Below are positions 1 to 5,363 of a DNA stretch of 5,363 nt, piece after piece (within the stretch, counting starts at the first letter, position 1; every line of letters starts with the position of its first letter). This stretch comes from PVC group bacterium. GTDB lineage: Bacteria; Verrucomicrobiota; Kiritimatiellia; SS1-B-03-39; UBA6053. The stretch lies in NCBI GenBank assembly GCA_003565815.1, contig PXAS01000201.1:1-5363 (forward strand), in the 5' to 3' direction. A model generated the notes under the pieces. It searched no databases. It was not told the DNA's origin and saw only the letters and a program-made list of their open reading frames with translations. The position numbers and the translations under genes are program-made.

Positions 1-557
1 ACCCGATTAGTCGTTACATGTCTCATTTTAAATACCAGGTACATGTAAAAAAAAACAACTATACAATTGATTCATATTGCAAAGAGCCTCGATTCAATAA
101 TTATATGGTAAAGCGTATAGCAGGTTCTGAGAACCTGGAAGTGGCAATCGAAAATTTAAAATACTTCAAATTTATTGGCCTTAAAGAACGATTCAATCAA
201 AGTTTAATACTTATGAATAAATTCATCTTTGATGAAGAGTTGGACTTGAGATATGAATCAAAAAATATTAATAAAAAAGAAAGTGAAATTAGTTTTTATA
301 GTCTTGAAGACTATCAGAAAGAAAATATAAAAAATAATAATTGTTTAGATTTATTATTGTATAAACACATATATGAAGAGGTTTATCCGAAGTATATAAG
401 TGAATATGGCACCGGTAAAGAGCTTGAATTTGAAGAGAGAAAATTAGCAGAGTTACTGAAGGGCTTTAAGTATAATACTTTGAAATTTAACCTGATTAAA
501 TTATGGAAAGCGTATAATGTGTACTTTGCAGAGCCATTGATTAGAAAATATCTGTAA
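1..557 (+). CDS. Sulfotransferase family protein, 3' part (5' end outside window)
   Basis: This is probably a PAPS-dependent sulfotransferase that transfers sulfate to a sugar hydroxyl of a surface polysaccharide. The frame is open from base 3, and the residues before the first ATG (base 18) read PISRY, continuing into MSHF. That matches the 3'-phosphate-binding motif of sulfotransferases (R-x-P-x-x-R-x-x-S-x-F/Y), so the ATG at 18 is internal and the gene starts upstream. The N-terminal P-loop that binds the 5'-phosphosulfate is therefore not visible. About 184 residues are seen. Around visible residues 57-70 is FIGLKERFNQSLILM, which resembles the 'vGl-E-Fd-Sl-Ll' segment of the heparan-sulfate 2-O-sulfotransferase-like (Sulfotransfer_2) group. 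The C-terminus is Lys/Tyr rich and ends in LIRKYL. The gene is extremely AT-rich. The GT4 gene follows after 4 bases, implying cotranscription. The acceptor sugar cannot be told from sequence. The family call rests on two motifs. Confidence 0.72.
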   Translation, partial: PISRYMSHFKYQVHVKKNNYTIDSYCKEPRFNNYMVKRIAGSENLEVAIENLKYFKFIGLKERFNQSLILMNKFIFDEELDLRYESKNINKKESEISFYSLEDYQKENIKNNNCLDLLLYKHIYEEVYPKYISEYGTGKELEFEERKLAELLKGFKYNTLKFNLIKLWKAYNVYFAEPLIRKYL

Positions 558-561
558 TCAT

Positions 562-1650
562 ATGGCAGAAAAATCAGTGCCACATATCATAATTACTTCT
601 CCGTCATTAAATACAGAAGACAATGTAAGCGGTATAGCAAATCTTACCCATCTTTTGAAACAATACAATACAGATACTGAATATGTAGTATTTATAGCGG
701 GGAAAAAAGATGATGAAAAAAGAAATTTAAGATGGTTTTTTAGTCAGTTTTATGTTCTCTACTCCTTTTTTTTAAATCTTAAAAAGAACAATGTTCACCT
801 TGCCCATATCAATATGCCTATGGGTAATCTATCAATTATACGAGATTCATTTTTCTCAATTTTATGCAGGGTGTTAAACAAGGAATATCTTCTCCATTTT
901 AGGGGTGGCAGATACAGTATGAATGAAGATATTCCTTGGTTTTTAAAATTTTTTGTAAATATCTCTTTGAAAAAAGCCCGTAAAATTATTGTGCTTGGAA
1001 ATGAAGAAAAAGGATTCTTAATGAACTTCTACAAGGTGCAGGAGCATAAAATTGTTGTAATGCCCAATTGTGTTAAAATCCCTGATATTTCTGCAAAAAA
1101 ACTACCTGATAATAATACGATTAAAATCCTTTTTTTAGGCCGTATTGATAAAAATAAAGGTCTGAAAGAATCTGTGGATGCTTTGGCTTCAATCAACAAT
1201 ATTAATTACAAATTTATTGCAGCCGGTGACGGGGCTGATAAGTCCTGGTTTTTAGATTATGCAGAAAAAAAATTAAAGAACCATTTTGATTATAAAGGCA
1301 TCATTTCAGGACATCAAAAGCATGAAGTACTTTTGAATTCTCATGTTTTTTTAATGCCCTCATATTATGAAGGATTGCCCAATGCTTTACTTGAAGCAAT
1401 GAGTTATGGATTGGTGCCTATTGTAACACCAGTGGGATCTATACCGGAAGTCGTAAAACACGAAAAGAATGGCATTTTGGTATCCGCTAACAACCATAAA
1501 GAAATAAAGGATTGTTTGAAAATGCTTATCAGAAAGCCGGATATTTATTCTGTTTTAAGTGAGAACTCTATAAGCACAATTAAAGACAATTACTCTTCAG
1601 AAGAGTACATAAATAGGCTTAATAAAGTTTATTCAAAAGTGAGAAACTAA
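562..1650 (+). CDS. GT4-family glycosyltransferase
   Basis: This is a retaining GT-B fold glycosyltransferase (362 aa) that probably adds one sugar from a nucleotide-sugar donor to a lipid-linked polysaccharide intermediate at the cytoplasmic face of the inner membrane. The N-terminal Rossmann domain holds HFRGG at residues 112-116, comparable to the glycine-rich acceptor-side loop of the family. The C-terminal donor domain begins near residue 188 with FLGRIDKNKG; R194 and K199 are the expected diphosphate-binding pair. The EX7E signature is EGLPNALLE, with E270 and E278, followed by AMSYGLVPIVT and GSIPEVV, the usual nucleotide-sugar-binding segment. Length is normal and the frame is intact. 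No signal peptide is seen. The start is the ATG 4 bases after the sulfotransferase stop. No good Shine-Dalgarno lies before it, so coupling to the preceding gene is likely. Donor and acceptor are not predictable. Confidence 0.9.
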   Translation: MAEKSVPHIIITSPSLNTEDNVSGIANLTHLLKQYNTDTEYVVFIAGKKDDEKRNLRWFFSQFYVLYSFFLNLKKNNVHLAHINMPMGNLSIIRDSFFSILCRVLNKEYLLHFRGGRYSMNEDIPWFLKFFVNISLKKARKIIVLGNEEKGFLMNFYKVQEHKIVVMPNCVKIPDISAKKLPDNNTIKILFLGRIDKNKGLKESVDALASINNINYKFIAAGDGADKSWFLDYAEKKLKNHFDYKGIISGHQKHEVLLNSHVFLMPSYYEGLPNALLEAMSYGLVPIVTPVGSIPEVVKHEKNGILVSANNHKEIKDCLKMLIRKPDIYSVLSENSISTIKDNYSSEEYINRLNKVYSKVRN

Positions 1651-1746
1651 TTTTAATATTGTTTTATTGGAATATTGAAAGGGTATGATTTTAGAGCAAA
1701 GTCAAAACTTTTCTTTAGAGTTTTTTCAATAATGAAATAAAAATCA
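1651..1746 (+). other. Intergenic leader before the GT26 gene
   Basis: These 96 AT-rich bases are the only real gap within the 1-4106 gene run. They contain the repeated heptamer aatattg (1655-1661 and 1671-1677), whose AATATT core is self-complementary and could pair across a 10-base loop. A small hairpin TTTCA/TGAAA (1724-1728 with 1733-1737) lies just before the start codon. TATGAT at 1684-1689 looks like a -10 box, but I see no well-spaced -35. No Shine-Dalgarno is visible; the bases before the ATG are A-rich. An internal promoter is possible but unproven. Confidence 0.25.
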
Positions 1747-2457
1747 ATGAAACTACTGGGCTATAAAATTGACCGGAGCTATCCGGATTTCCCTATTAAG
1801 AACAAAAAAATAATCAACACACTAAATCCACATTCCTATTGTGTAGCTAAAAAAGACCCAAGTTTTAGGTGTGCTTTACAGGCCTCAGATCTTCTTATTC
1901 CAGATGGAACAGGAATTGTTTTGGCTGCACAGTTCTTGAGAGGTAAAAAAATCGATCGTATTGCGGGGGCTGATATGCATCTGCATCTGCTCAGACAGGC
2001 TCAAAAGTATGGATTAAAAGTATTTTACATGGGCAGTTCCTGGGAAACTTTATCTAAGATTGAAACAAGAATACAAGAAGAGTATCCAGCTATATGTTAT
2101 AAAGGTTACAGTCCGCCTTACAAAGCGGCTTTTAGTAAAAAAGATAATTCCAAGATGCAGGAGGCTATCAATACATTTCAACCGGAAATTCTTTTTGTGG
2201 GAATGACTGCTCCTAAACAGGAAAAATGGGTTCATAAAAATAAGGAATATCTTAATGTTCAGGTTATTTGTTCAATCGGGGCAGTTTTTGATTTCTATGC
2301 AGGAACCGCAAAAAGAGCACCAGCATGGATGCAAAATACAGGGTTGGAGTGGTTACATAGAAGTATTGTAAGTCCAACCCGTTTAGGCAAAAGAAATATG
2401 CGCTCAAATCCTGAATTTGTATGGGATGTAATTAAGGCAAAAGTAAAAGAGATATAG
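1747..2457 (+). CDS. WecG/TagA/CpsF family glycosyltransferase (GT26)
   Basis: This is an inverting glycosyltransferase (236 aa) of the family that moves ManNAc (TagA) or ManNAcA (WecG), or other sugars in capsule systems (CpsF), onto an undecaprenyl-diphosphate-linked sugar at the inner membrane. The N-terminal region carries PDGTG at residues 52-56; the Asp of this motif is the conserved candidate catalytic base in TagA-type enzymes. RIAGAD follows at 71-76. The second half has GMTAPKQEKW starting at 152, GAVFDFYAG at 178-186, RAP at 190-192, and GLEWLHR at 199-205 followed by a P-x-R, all hallmark segments in the right order. Length is typical. An in-frame TAA at 1738-1740 makes the ATG at 1747 the first available start. 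The C-terminus, thought to mediate membrane association in TagA, is basic. The downstream wecB-like gene would make UDP-ManNAc, but the actual sugar is not shown by sequence. Confidence 0.93.
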   Translation: MKLLGYKIDRSYPDFPIKNKKIINTLNPHSYCVAKKDPSFRCALQASDLLIPDGTGIVLAAQFLRGKKIDRIAGADMHLHLLRQAQKYGLKVFYMGSSWETLSKIETRIQEEYPAICYKGYSPPYKAAFSKKDNSKMQEAINTFQPEILFVGMTAPKQEKWVHKNKEYLNVQVICSIGAVFDFYAGTAKRAPAWMQNTGLEWLHRSIVSPTRLGKRNMRSNPEFVWDVIKAKVKEI

Positions 2458-3222
2458 TTGAACATCCTCATTCTCACCCAAGACGACCCCTTCTATTTAG
2501 CCGGGCAATTAGACTATTTTTTTACAAATATGCCCGGTGATGTTAAAGTAGCAGGTTGTGTGGTTTTTGATGTTTCGCCTTTTGGGAAAAAAGAATCAAT
2601 ATTCAAAAAAGCTTACAAAACCCGTCGTATTTTCGGCAATCGTTTTTTCATTCGGTATGGTTTCAAATATCTGCGTTCAAAACTAAGTTCTTCATATAAA
2701 ATTGATCGCATCCTGAAAAAGCATGGAGTCGAACAAATCGAGATTGAAGGAAGTATCAATTCCAAAGAATCCCTCCAAAAGCTAAAAAGCTATGATCCTC
2801 ATCTGCTTATCTCGATAGCCGGAAACCAGATATTCAAAAAACCACTTATCGAACTGGCTCCAAAAAGTTGCTTAAATTTACATACTGCTTTGTTACCCAA
2901 ATACCGGGGTCTTATGCCCTCTTTCTGGGTTCTCAAAAACAATGAAAAACATACCGGGGTATCGGTATTTTTTGTGGATGAGGGTATTGACAGCGGGCCC
3001 ATTTTAATACAAAAAAAAGTAGAGATCGGAAACCGGTCTCAGGAAGAACTCATAAAACACACAAAAAAACTTGGAATGGATGCGATTATCGAAGCCATAA
3101 AACAAGTGAAAAAAGGAGATTACGAGCTTATCCCGAACCGAGACGAAGATAGCACTTACTTTTCCTTTCCTACCCGTAAAGATGTAATCGAATTCAAACA
3201 AAGAGGTAAGAGGTTTTATTGA
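2458..3222 (+). CDS. Formyltransferase-family enzyme, probably sugar N-formyltransferase
   Basis: This is a 254-aa protein of the formyl_transferase (methionyl-tRNA/GAR transformylase) superfamily. The catalytic residues are visible: N140 and H142 in NLHTALLPKYRG, and D178 in DEGIDSGPI. The 36-residue His-to-Asp spacing matches methionyl-tRNA formyltransferase. Housekeeping Fmt is longer (about 310 aa, with a C-terminal tRNA-binding OB domain) and begins with a different N-terminus. The setting in a glycan locus favours N-formylation of an amino sugar using 10-formyl-tetrahydrofolate, as in the WbtJ, VioF and WbkC enzymes. The start is TTG, directly abutting the GT26 TAG stop. It is preferred because the sequence right after it, MNILILTQDDPFYLAG, forms the expected first beta strand, whereas the next ATG, near residue 25, would remove it. 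AAGAGA about 6 bases upstream may act as a weak ribosome site. The gene overlaps the deacetylase by one base. The substrate is inferred only from context. Confidence 0.83.
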   Translation: MNILILTQDDPFYLAGQLDYFFTNMPGDVKVAGCVVFDVSPFGKKESIFKKAYKTRRIFGNRFFIRYGFKYLRSKLSSSYKIDRILKKHGVEQIEIEGSINSKESLQKLKSYDPHLLISIAGNQIFKKPLIELAPKSCLNLHTALLPKYRGLMPSFWVLKNNEKHTGVSVFFVDEGIDSGPILIQKKVEIGNRSQEELIKHTKKLGMDAIIEAIKQVKKGDYELIPNRDEDSTYFSFPTRKDVIEFKQRGKRFY

Positions 3223-3224
3223 TG
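3201..3224 (+). promoter_or_regulatory. Ribosome-binding site and TGATG coupling junction for the deacetylase
   Basis: Two purine-rich blocks, AAGAGG (3201-3206) and AAGAGG (3208-3213), precede a TGATG in which the formyltransferase stop (TGA, 3220-3222) overlaps the deacetylase ATG (3222-3224) by one base. This suggests termination-reinitiation coupling and decides the ATG over the TTG at 3219. Confidence 0.6.
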
Positions 3225-4106
3225 AAACACGCCCTGTCATTCGACATAGAAGACTGGTTCCATATTGTAGACATACCTGAACTTGAAGACCGCACTTCAT
3301 GGAAGGATTTTGATAGCATTGTAGAGGATAAGACGTCTCTGATTTTGGATATTTTAGATGAATTTGACACAAAGGCTACATTTTTTATCCTTGGCTGGAT
3401 TGCCCACAGGCACCCCCATTTGTCACGTAAAATTGCGGACGCCGGGCATGAAATTGGCTCCCATTCATTCTGGCACCGCAAAGTCTATAGTATGAAACCT
3501 GAAGATTTTAAGCATGATTTGTCTATGTCTAAAGATCTGTTAGAGCAGCAAACCGGACAGAAGGTAAATGGATATCGGGCGCCGTCATTTTCGATTATTC
3601 CGGGCACGGAATGGGCTTTTGATATCATAAAGGAGCTGGGGTTTATTTATGATGCCAGCCTTTTTCCGGCAGTCCGGGGCCATGGAGGGTATCCGTGCTC
3701 ACAGGAAGTACATTTTATATCACTGACTGAAGCAAATCAGTATTTGATTGAATTGCCAATGAGCATTCAGGAGTATGGACCGGTAAAGATACCATTCAGC
3801 GGAGGGGGGTATATGCGTTTTCTGCCATCAGGCATTATTCATAGATATTTCGACGCATTTGAGGAAAACGAGATCCCGGTAGTAGTATATCTGCACCCCA
3901 GAGACTTTGCTCCGGAACAGCCAAGGGTAAAAATGCCTCTGGACAGAAAGTTTAAGTCCTATTTTGGACTGAACAGTACTGAAGAAAAACTGAGGAATCT
4001 TTTAATTAACTACAAATTTGACACATGCCTGAATGTATTGTTAGAAGAACTTAAAAAACGATCGGGAGTTGAGAAGGAAATAGAGCGTGTTGAAATGGCA
4101 TCTTAA
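3222..4106 (+). CDS. Polysaccharide deacetylase, CE4 / XrtA-associated type (NodB domain plus DUF3473-like tail)
   Basis: This is a metal-dependent deacetylase (294 aa from the ATG at 3222) that would remove N-acetyl groups from an amino sugar in the polysaccharide or its lipid-linked precursor. CE4 motifs appear in order: SFDIEDW at residues 6-12 (catalytic-base Asp region), HSFWH at 81-85 (the two metal-binding His with D11), RAPSFS from 119, YDASLFP around 143-149, and LHP at 224-226. After LHP, PRDFAPEQPR and a conserved-looking tail match the C-terminal extension (DUF3473) of the deacetylases tied to exosortase/PEP-CTERM polysaccharide loci. No signal peptide is seen, so it probably acts in the cytoplasm. 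A TTG three bases earlier is possible, but ATG forms a TGATG overlap with the formyltransferase stop and is preceded by the purine-rich AAGAGGTAAGAGG, the best ribosome site in the window. The protein looks intact, with a short charged tail. Confidence 0.92.
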   Translation: MKHALSFDIEDWFHIVDIPELEDRTSWKDFDSIVEDKTSLILDILDEFDTKATFFILGWIAHRHPHLSRKIADAGHEIGSHSFWHRKVYSMKPEDFKHDLSMSKDLLEQQTGQKVNGYRAPSFSIIPGTEWAFDIIKELGFIYDASLFPAVRGHGGYPCSQEVHFISLTEANQYLIELPMSIQEYGPVKIPFSGGGYMRFLPSGIIHRYFDAFEENEIPVVVYLHPRDFAPEQPRVKMPLDRKFKSYFGLNSTEEKLRNLLINYKFDTCLNVLLEELKKRSGVEKEIERVEMAS

Positions 4107-4395
4107 AAAGTTTTGGAACTACTGTTTGCAATATCCAGCATAAATGTTTTAAAGAACTGTACGAATTGCCGTTATTATTCTGTGTGAAAATCTGTAGTCA
4201 GTTGAGTATAGAATTTTTGTGAAAAGGCTTAGGTGTGGAAAAAAAATTGGAAGTCTTCAATATATAAACATTCCCCCGTTTTACTCATTCTCTCTTAGTG
4301 TCACATTTCTTCTGCTTGTAATGAAAAAAATAGGCAACTTTAGCATTGCTATTATTTTTTTCATCAAAATTATAAAAAAAAGTAAACAAAACTAC
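4107..4395. other. AT-rich gap with no recognisable gene
   Basis: These 289 bases separate the deacetylase stop from the wecB-like start. Reading frames here give only low-complexity hydrophobic or basic peptides with no family resemblance. The frame open from GTG 4219 runs into wecB, but its first 59 codons do not resemble an epimerase. The region holds a 12-bp AT-rich inverted repeat at 4321-4364 and several TATA-like stretches (4206-4212, 4260-4267, 4370-4374) that could serve a promoter, but no convincing -35/-10 pair. It may be a remnant junction between the AT-rich cassette and the more GC-rich wecB. Confidence 0.4.
4321..4364. repeat. 12-bp perfect inverted repeat (hairpin) upstream of the wecB-like gene
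   Basis: ATGAAAAAAATA (4321-4332) is exactly complementary to TATTTTTTTCAT (4353-4364). Inside it, GCAA (4334-4337) pairs with TTGC (4346-4349) around the loop CTTTAGCA, leaving a 1x3 internal loop. It ends 31 bases before the wecB ATG. It lacks the GC-rich stem plus U-tract of a standard terminator. It could be a bidirectional weak terminator, a leader structure or a remnant end of a small mobile element, and chance is possible in such A/T-rich sequence. Confidence 0.45.
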
Positions 4396-4464
4396 ATGTT
4401 TATAGATCTCATCGCTGGGGCAAGACCAAATTTCATGAAAATTGCTCCTATTATTGACACCATC

Positions 4465-4470
4465 TGATAA
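4465..4470 (+). other. Tandem in-frame stop codons TGA TAA in wecB
   Basis: The codons after the Ile of PIIDTI are TGA and TAA, then the frame continues unchanged with VQEKG and on to VHTGQHYD. The number of codons between the two conserved segments fits the family, so these look like substitutions (for example from CGA or AGA, and AAA) rather than an indel. Any product would stop at 23 residues. Confidence 0.85.
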
Positions 4471-4991
4471 GTACAGGAAAAGGGGATAGAGATTGGATTC
4501 CGGCTGGTACACACCGGCCAGCACTACGACCGAAATATGAGCGGTTCATTCTTTGAACAGCTCGGCATACCCGATCCGGATGTGAACCTGGGAGCTGGCG
4601 GCGGAACACAAGCCGAACAGACAGCCGCGATTATGACCGGCTATGAAAAGCTGCTGATGGAACGGCCGTCCAATCTCTGCCTGGTAATTGGAGATGTAAC
4701 CTCCACCATGGCTTGTGCCATTACCGCACAGAAAATGCATATTCCCGTTGCGCATGTAGAGGCGGGTATCCGGTCGGGCGACTGGAGCATGCCGGAGGAG
4801 ATTAACCGCCTGGCAACCGATGCGGTTACAAACTACTTTTTTACCACATCCGAAATTGCCAATGAAAACCTTCAAAAAAGCGGTGTTGAGAATGATCGGA
4901 TCTTTTTTGTGGGCAATACCATGATCGATACGCTGCTGAAGCACCAACCCCGTTTTCGTAAACCAAAGGTATGGGATGAAGCCGGCCTGCA

Positions 4992-4998
4992 AAAAAAG
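4992..4998 (+). other. Frameshift point at slippery heptamer A AAA AAG
   Basis: In the incoming frame the codons are CAA AAA AAG AGC, and this frame stops at TGA 5011-5013. Re-reading by -1 at the A AAA AAG heptamer gives GAG CAT TAT ATT GTG ATG, exactly the conserved epimerase continuation. The heptamer is the one used for programmed -1 frameshifting in E. coli dnaX and some insertion sequences. I see no strong upstream Shine-Dalgarno-like stimulator or stable downstream stem, and the stops at 4465 already break the gene, so a lost A in an eight-A run is more likely. Confidence 0.8.
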
Positions 4999-5363
4999 AG
5001 CATTATATTGTGATGACGCTTTACCGACCACCCAATGTAGATGAGGAGCAGATATTGAAAACCCTGATGGATGAGATTATCAACCATTCAAGGGACTTGC
5101 CTTTAATCTTTCCGGTGCATCCGAGAACGGCAAAAATTCTGAATAAACTGGGTATAGAACATGAGCGCCTGTTCATGGTGGAGCCTCTGGGTTACCTCGA
5201 ATTCAACTACCTGGTGGAACGCTCAAAAGCAGTCATCACCGGCTCGGGCGGTATCACCGAAGAAACCACAGTGATGGGTATTCCTTGCATGACACTGAGA
5301 AATAGTACTGAGCGGCCGGAAACCATCACCACAGGAACCAATGAACTGCTGGGTACACGCCCG

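Larger units (their letters stand above)
4396..5363 (+). pseudogene. wecB: UDP-N-acetylglucosamine 2-epimerase, disrupted and 3' truncated by the window
   Basis: The family interconverts UDP-GlcNAc and UDP-ManNAc in the cytoplasm. Segments in order: MFIDLIAGARPNFMKIAP from the ATG at 4396; then, beyond two in-frame stops (4465-4470) and in the same frame, RLVHTGQHYDRNMSG (4504-4548); GGTQAEQT; VIGDVTSTMA; VAHVEAGIRSGD; MPEEINR; and FFVGNTMIDTL. A -1 shift in the A7 run at 4991-4997 is then needed to continue with EHYIVMTLYRPPNVDEEQ (frame of 4998), FPVHPRT, GSGGITEE, TLRNSTERPET and GTNELLG at the window end. The equivalents of the catalytic Asp (GDVTSTMA) and the Glu residues (HVEAG, PEEINR) are kept, but the His normally found in the TLHRPAN-type motif is Tyr (TAC, 5022-5024). 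About 323 of some 370-390 codons are visible. With three separate lesions the gene is most likely non-functional. An ATG restart at 4537 would lack the N-terminal strand, and its frame stops at 5011. The body of the gene is far richer in G+C than the genes before it. Confidence 0.85.

Noticed and set aside
18..20. ATG at 18 as the true start of the sulfotransferase
   Set aside because: In-frame codons before it encode PISRY, the first half of the 3'-phosphate-binding motif, and sulfotransferases need an upstream P-loop domain.
3219..3221. TTG at 3219 as deacetylase start
   Set aside because: The ATG directly after it is a stronger start and makes the standard TGATG overlap; the difference is one residue.
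3004..3481. Overlapping minus-strand open frames of 122 and 95 aa
   Set aside because: They are antisense to the formyltransferase and deacetylase coding regions, have no recognisable motif and sit in the usual mirror frames.
4107..4200. Rho-independent terminator after the deacetylase
   Set aside because: I searched by eye for a GC-rich stem followed by a T-run and found only short, weak pairings.
4219..4395. GTG-initiated 59-residue N-terminal extension to the epimerase, with a hydrophobic stretch
   Set aside because: The family starts right at the segment coded from ATG 4396 (MFIDLIAGARPN). The extension is low-complexity A/T-rich sequence and includes the hairpin.
4465..4467. TGA as a recoded (selenocysteine) codon
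   Set aside because: It is followed at once by TAA, has no Cys or Sec at that place in the family, and no SECIS-like stem directly after it was apparent.
4546..5031. 161-aa open frame on the minus strand
   Set aside because: It lies antisense to the conserved epimerase sequence, which matches family motifs on the + strand. Its peptide is rich in Cys, Gly and His without recognisable domains and looks like a shadow of GC-rich codons.
1..5363. CRISPR array, tRNA/rRNA genes, insertion sequence or phage genes
   Set aside because: No spaced direct repeats, cloverleaf-like segments, transposase motifs or phage-type proteins were seen in the window.

Overview
This is a stretch of a bacterial cell-surface polysaccharide locus (exopolysaccharide, capsule or O-antigen type). 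Every gene lies on the + strand. In order: the 3' part of a sulfotransferase (1-557), a GT4 glycosyltransferase (562-1650), a WecG/TagA/CpsF (GT26) glycosyltransferase (1747-2457), a formyltransferase-family enzyme (2458-3222), a CE4 polysaccharide deacetylase of the exosortase-associated type (3222-4106), a gene-free AT-rich gap (4107-4395), and a disrupted UDP-N-acetylglucosamine 2-epimerase gene (wecB-like, 4396 to the window end).

Organism: the A-rich leaders without clear Shine-Dalgarno sequences before several starts, the low G+C, and the style of the GT26, WecB and deacetylase proteins suggest Bacteroidota or a close relative such as Balneolota. This is a judgement from remembered family style, with low to moderate confidence. 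Composition is strongly mosaic. A hand count of one 60-base row in the sulfotransferase (301-360) gives 11 G+C, against 38 in a row of the epimerase (4561-4620).

The genes from 1 to 4106 are tightly packed apart from a 96-base gap at 1651-1746. GT26 and the formyltransferase abut with no gap (TAG then TTG). The formyltransferase and deacetylase overlap by one base (TGATG), which suggests translational coupling. A reasonable model is that the two glycosyltransferases build a lipid-linked repeat unit, the deacetylase and formyltransferase alter an amino-sugar N-substituent, and the sulfotransferase adds sulfate. A WecB enzyme would make UDP-ManNAc, a plausible precursor for a GT26 substrate.

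The main surprise is the state of wecB. Its conserved frame is broken by two consecutive in-frame stops (TGA TAA, 4465-4470). It is broken again by a -1 shift at a seven-A run that forms the heptamer A AAA AAG (4992-4998), and a normally conserved His near the second break reads as Tyr. A decaying pseudogene, possibly aggravated by sequencing error at the homopolymer, is the simplest reading. I found no tRNA, rRNA, CRISPR array, insertion sequence or convincing intrinsic terminator, and no clear evidence of a wholly new system.
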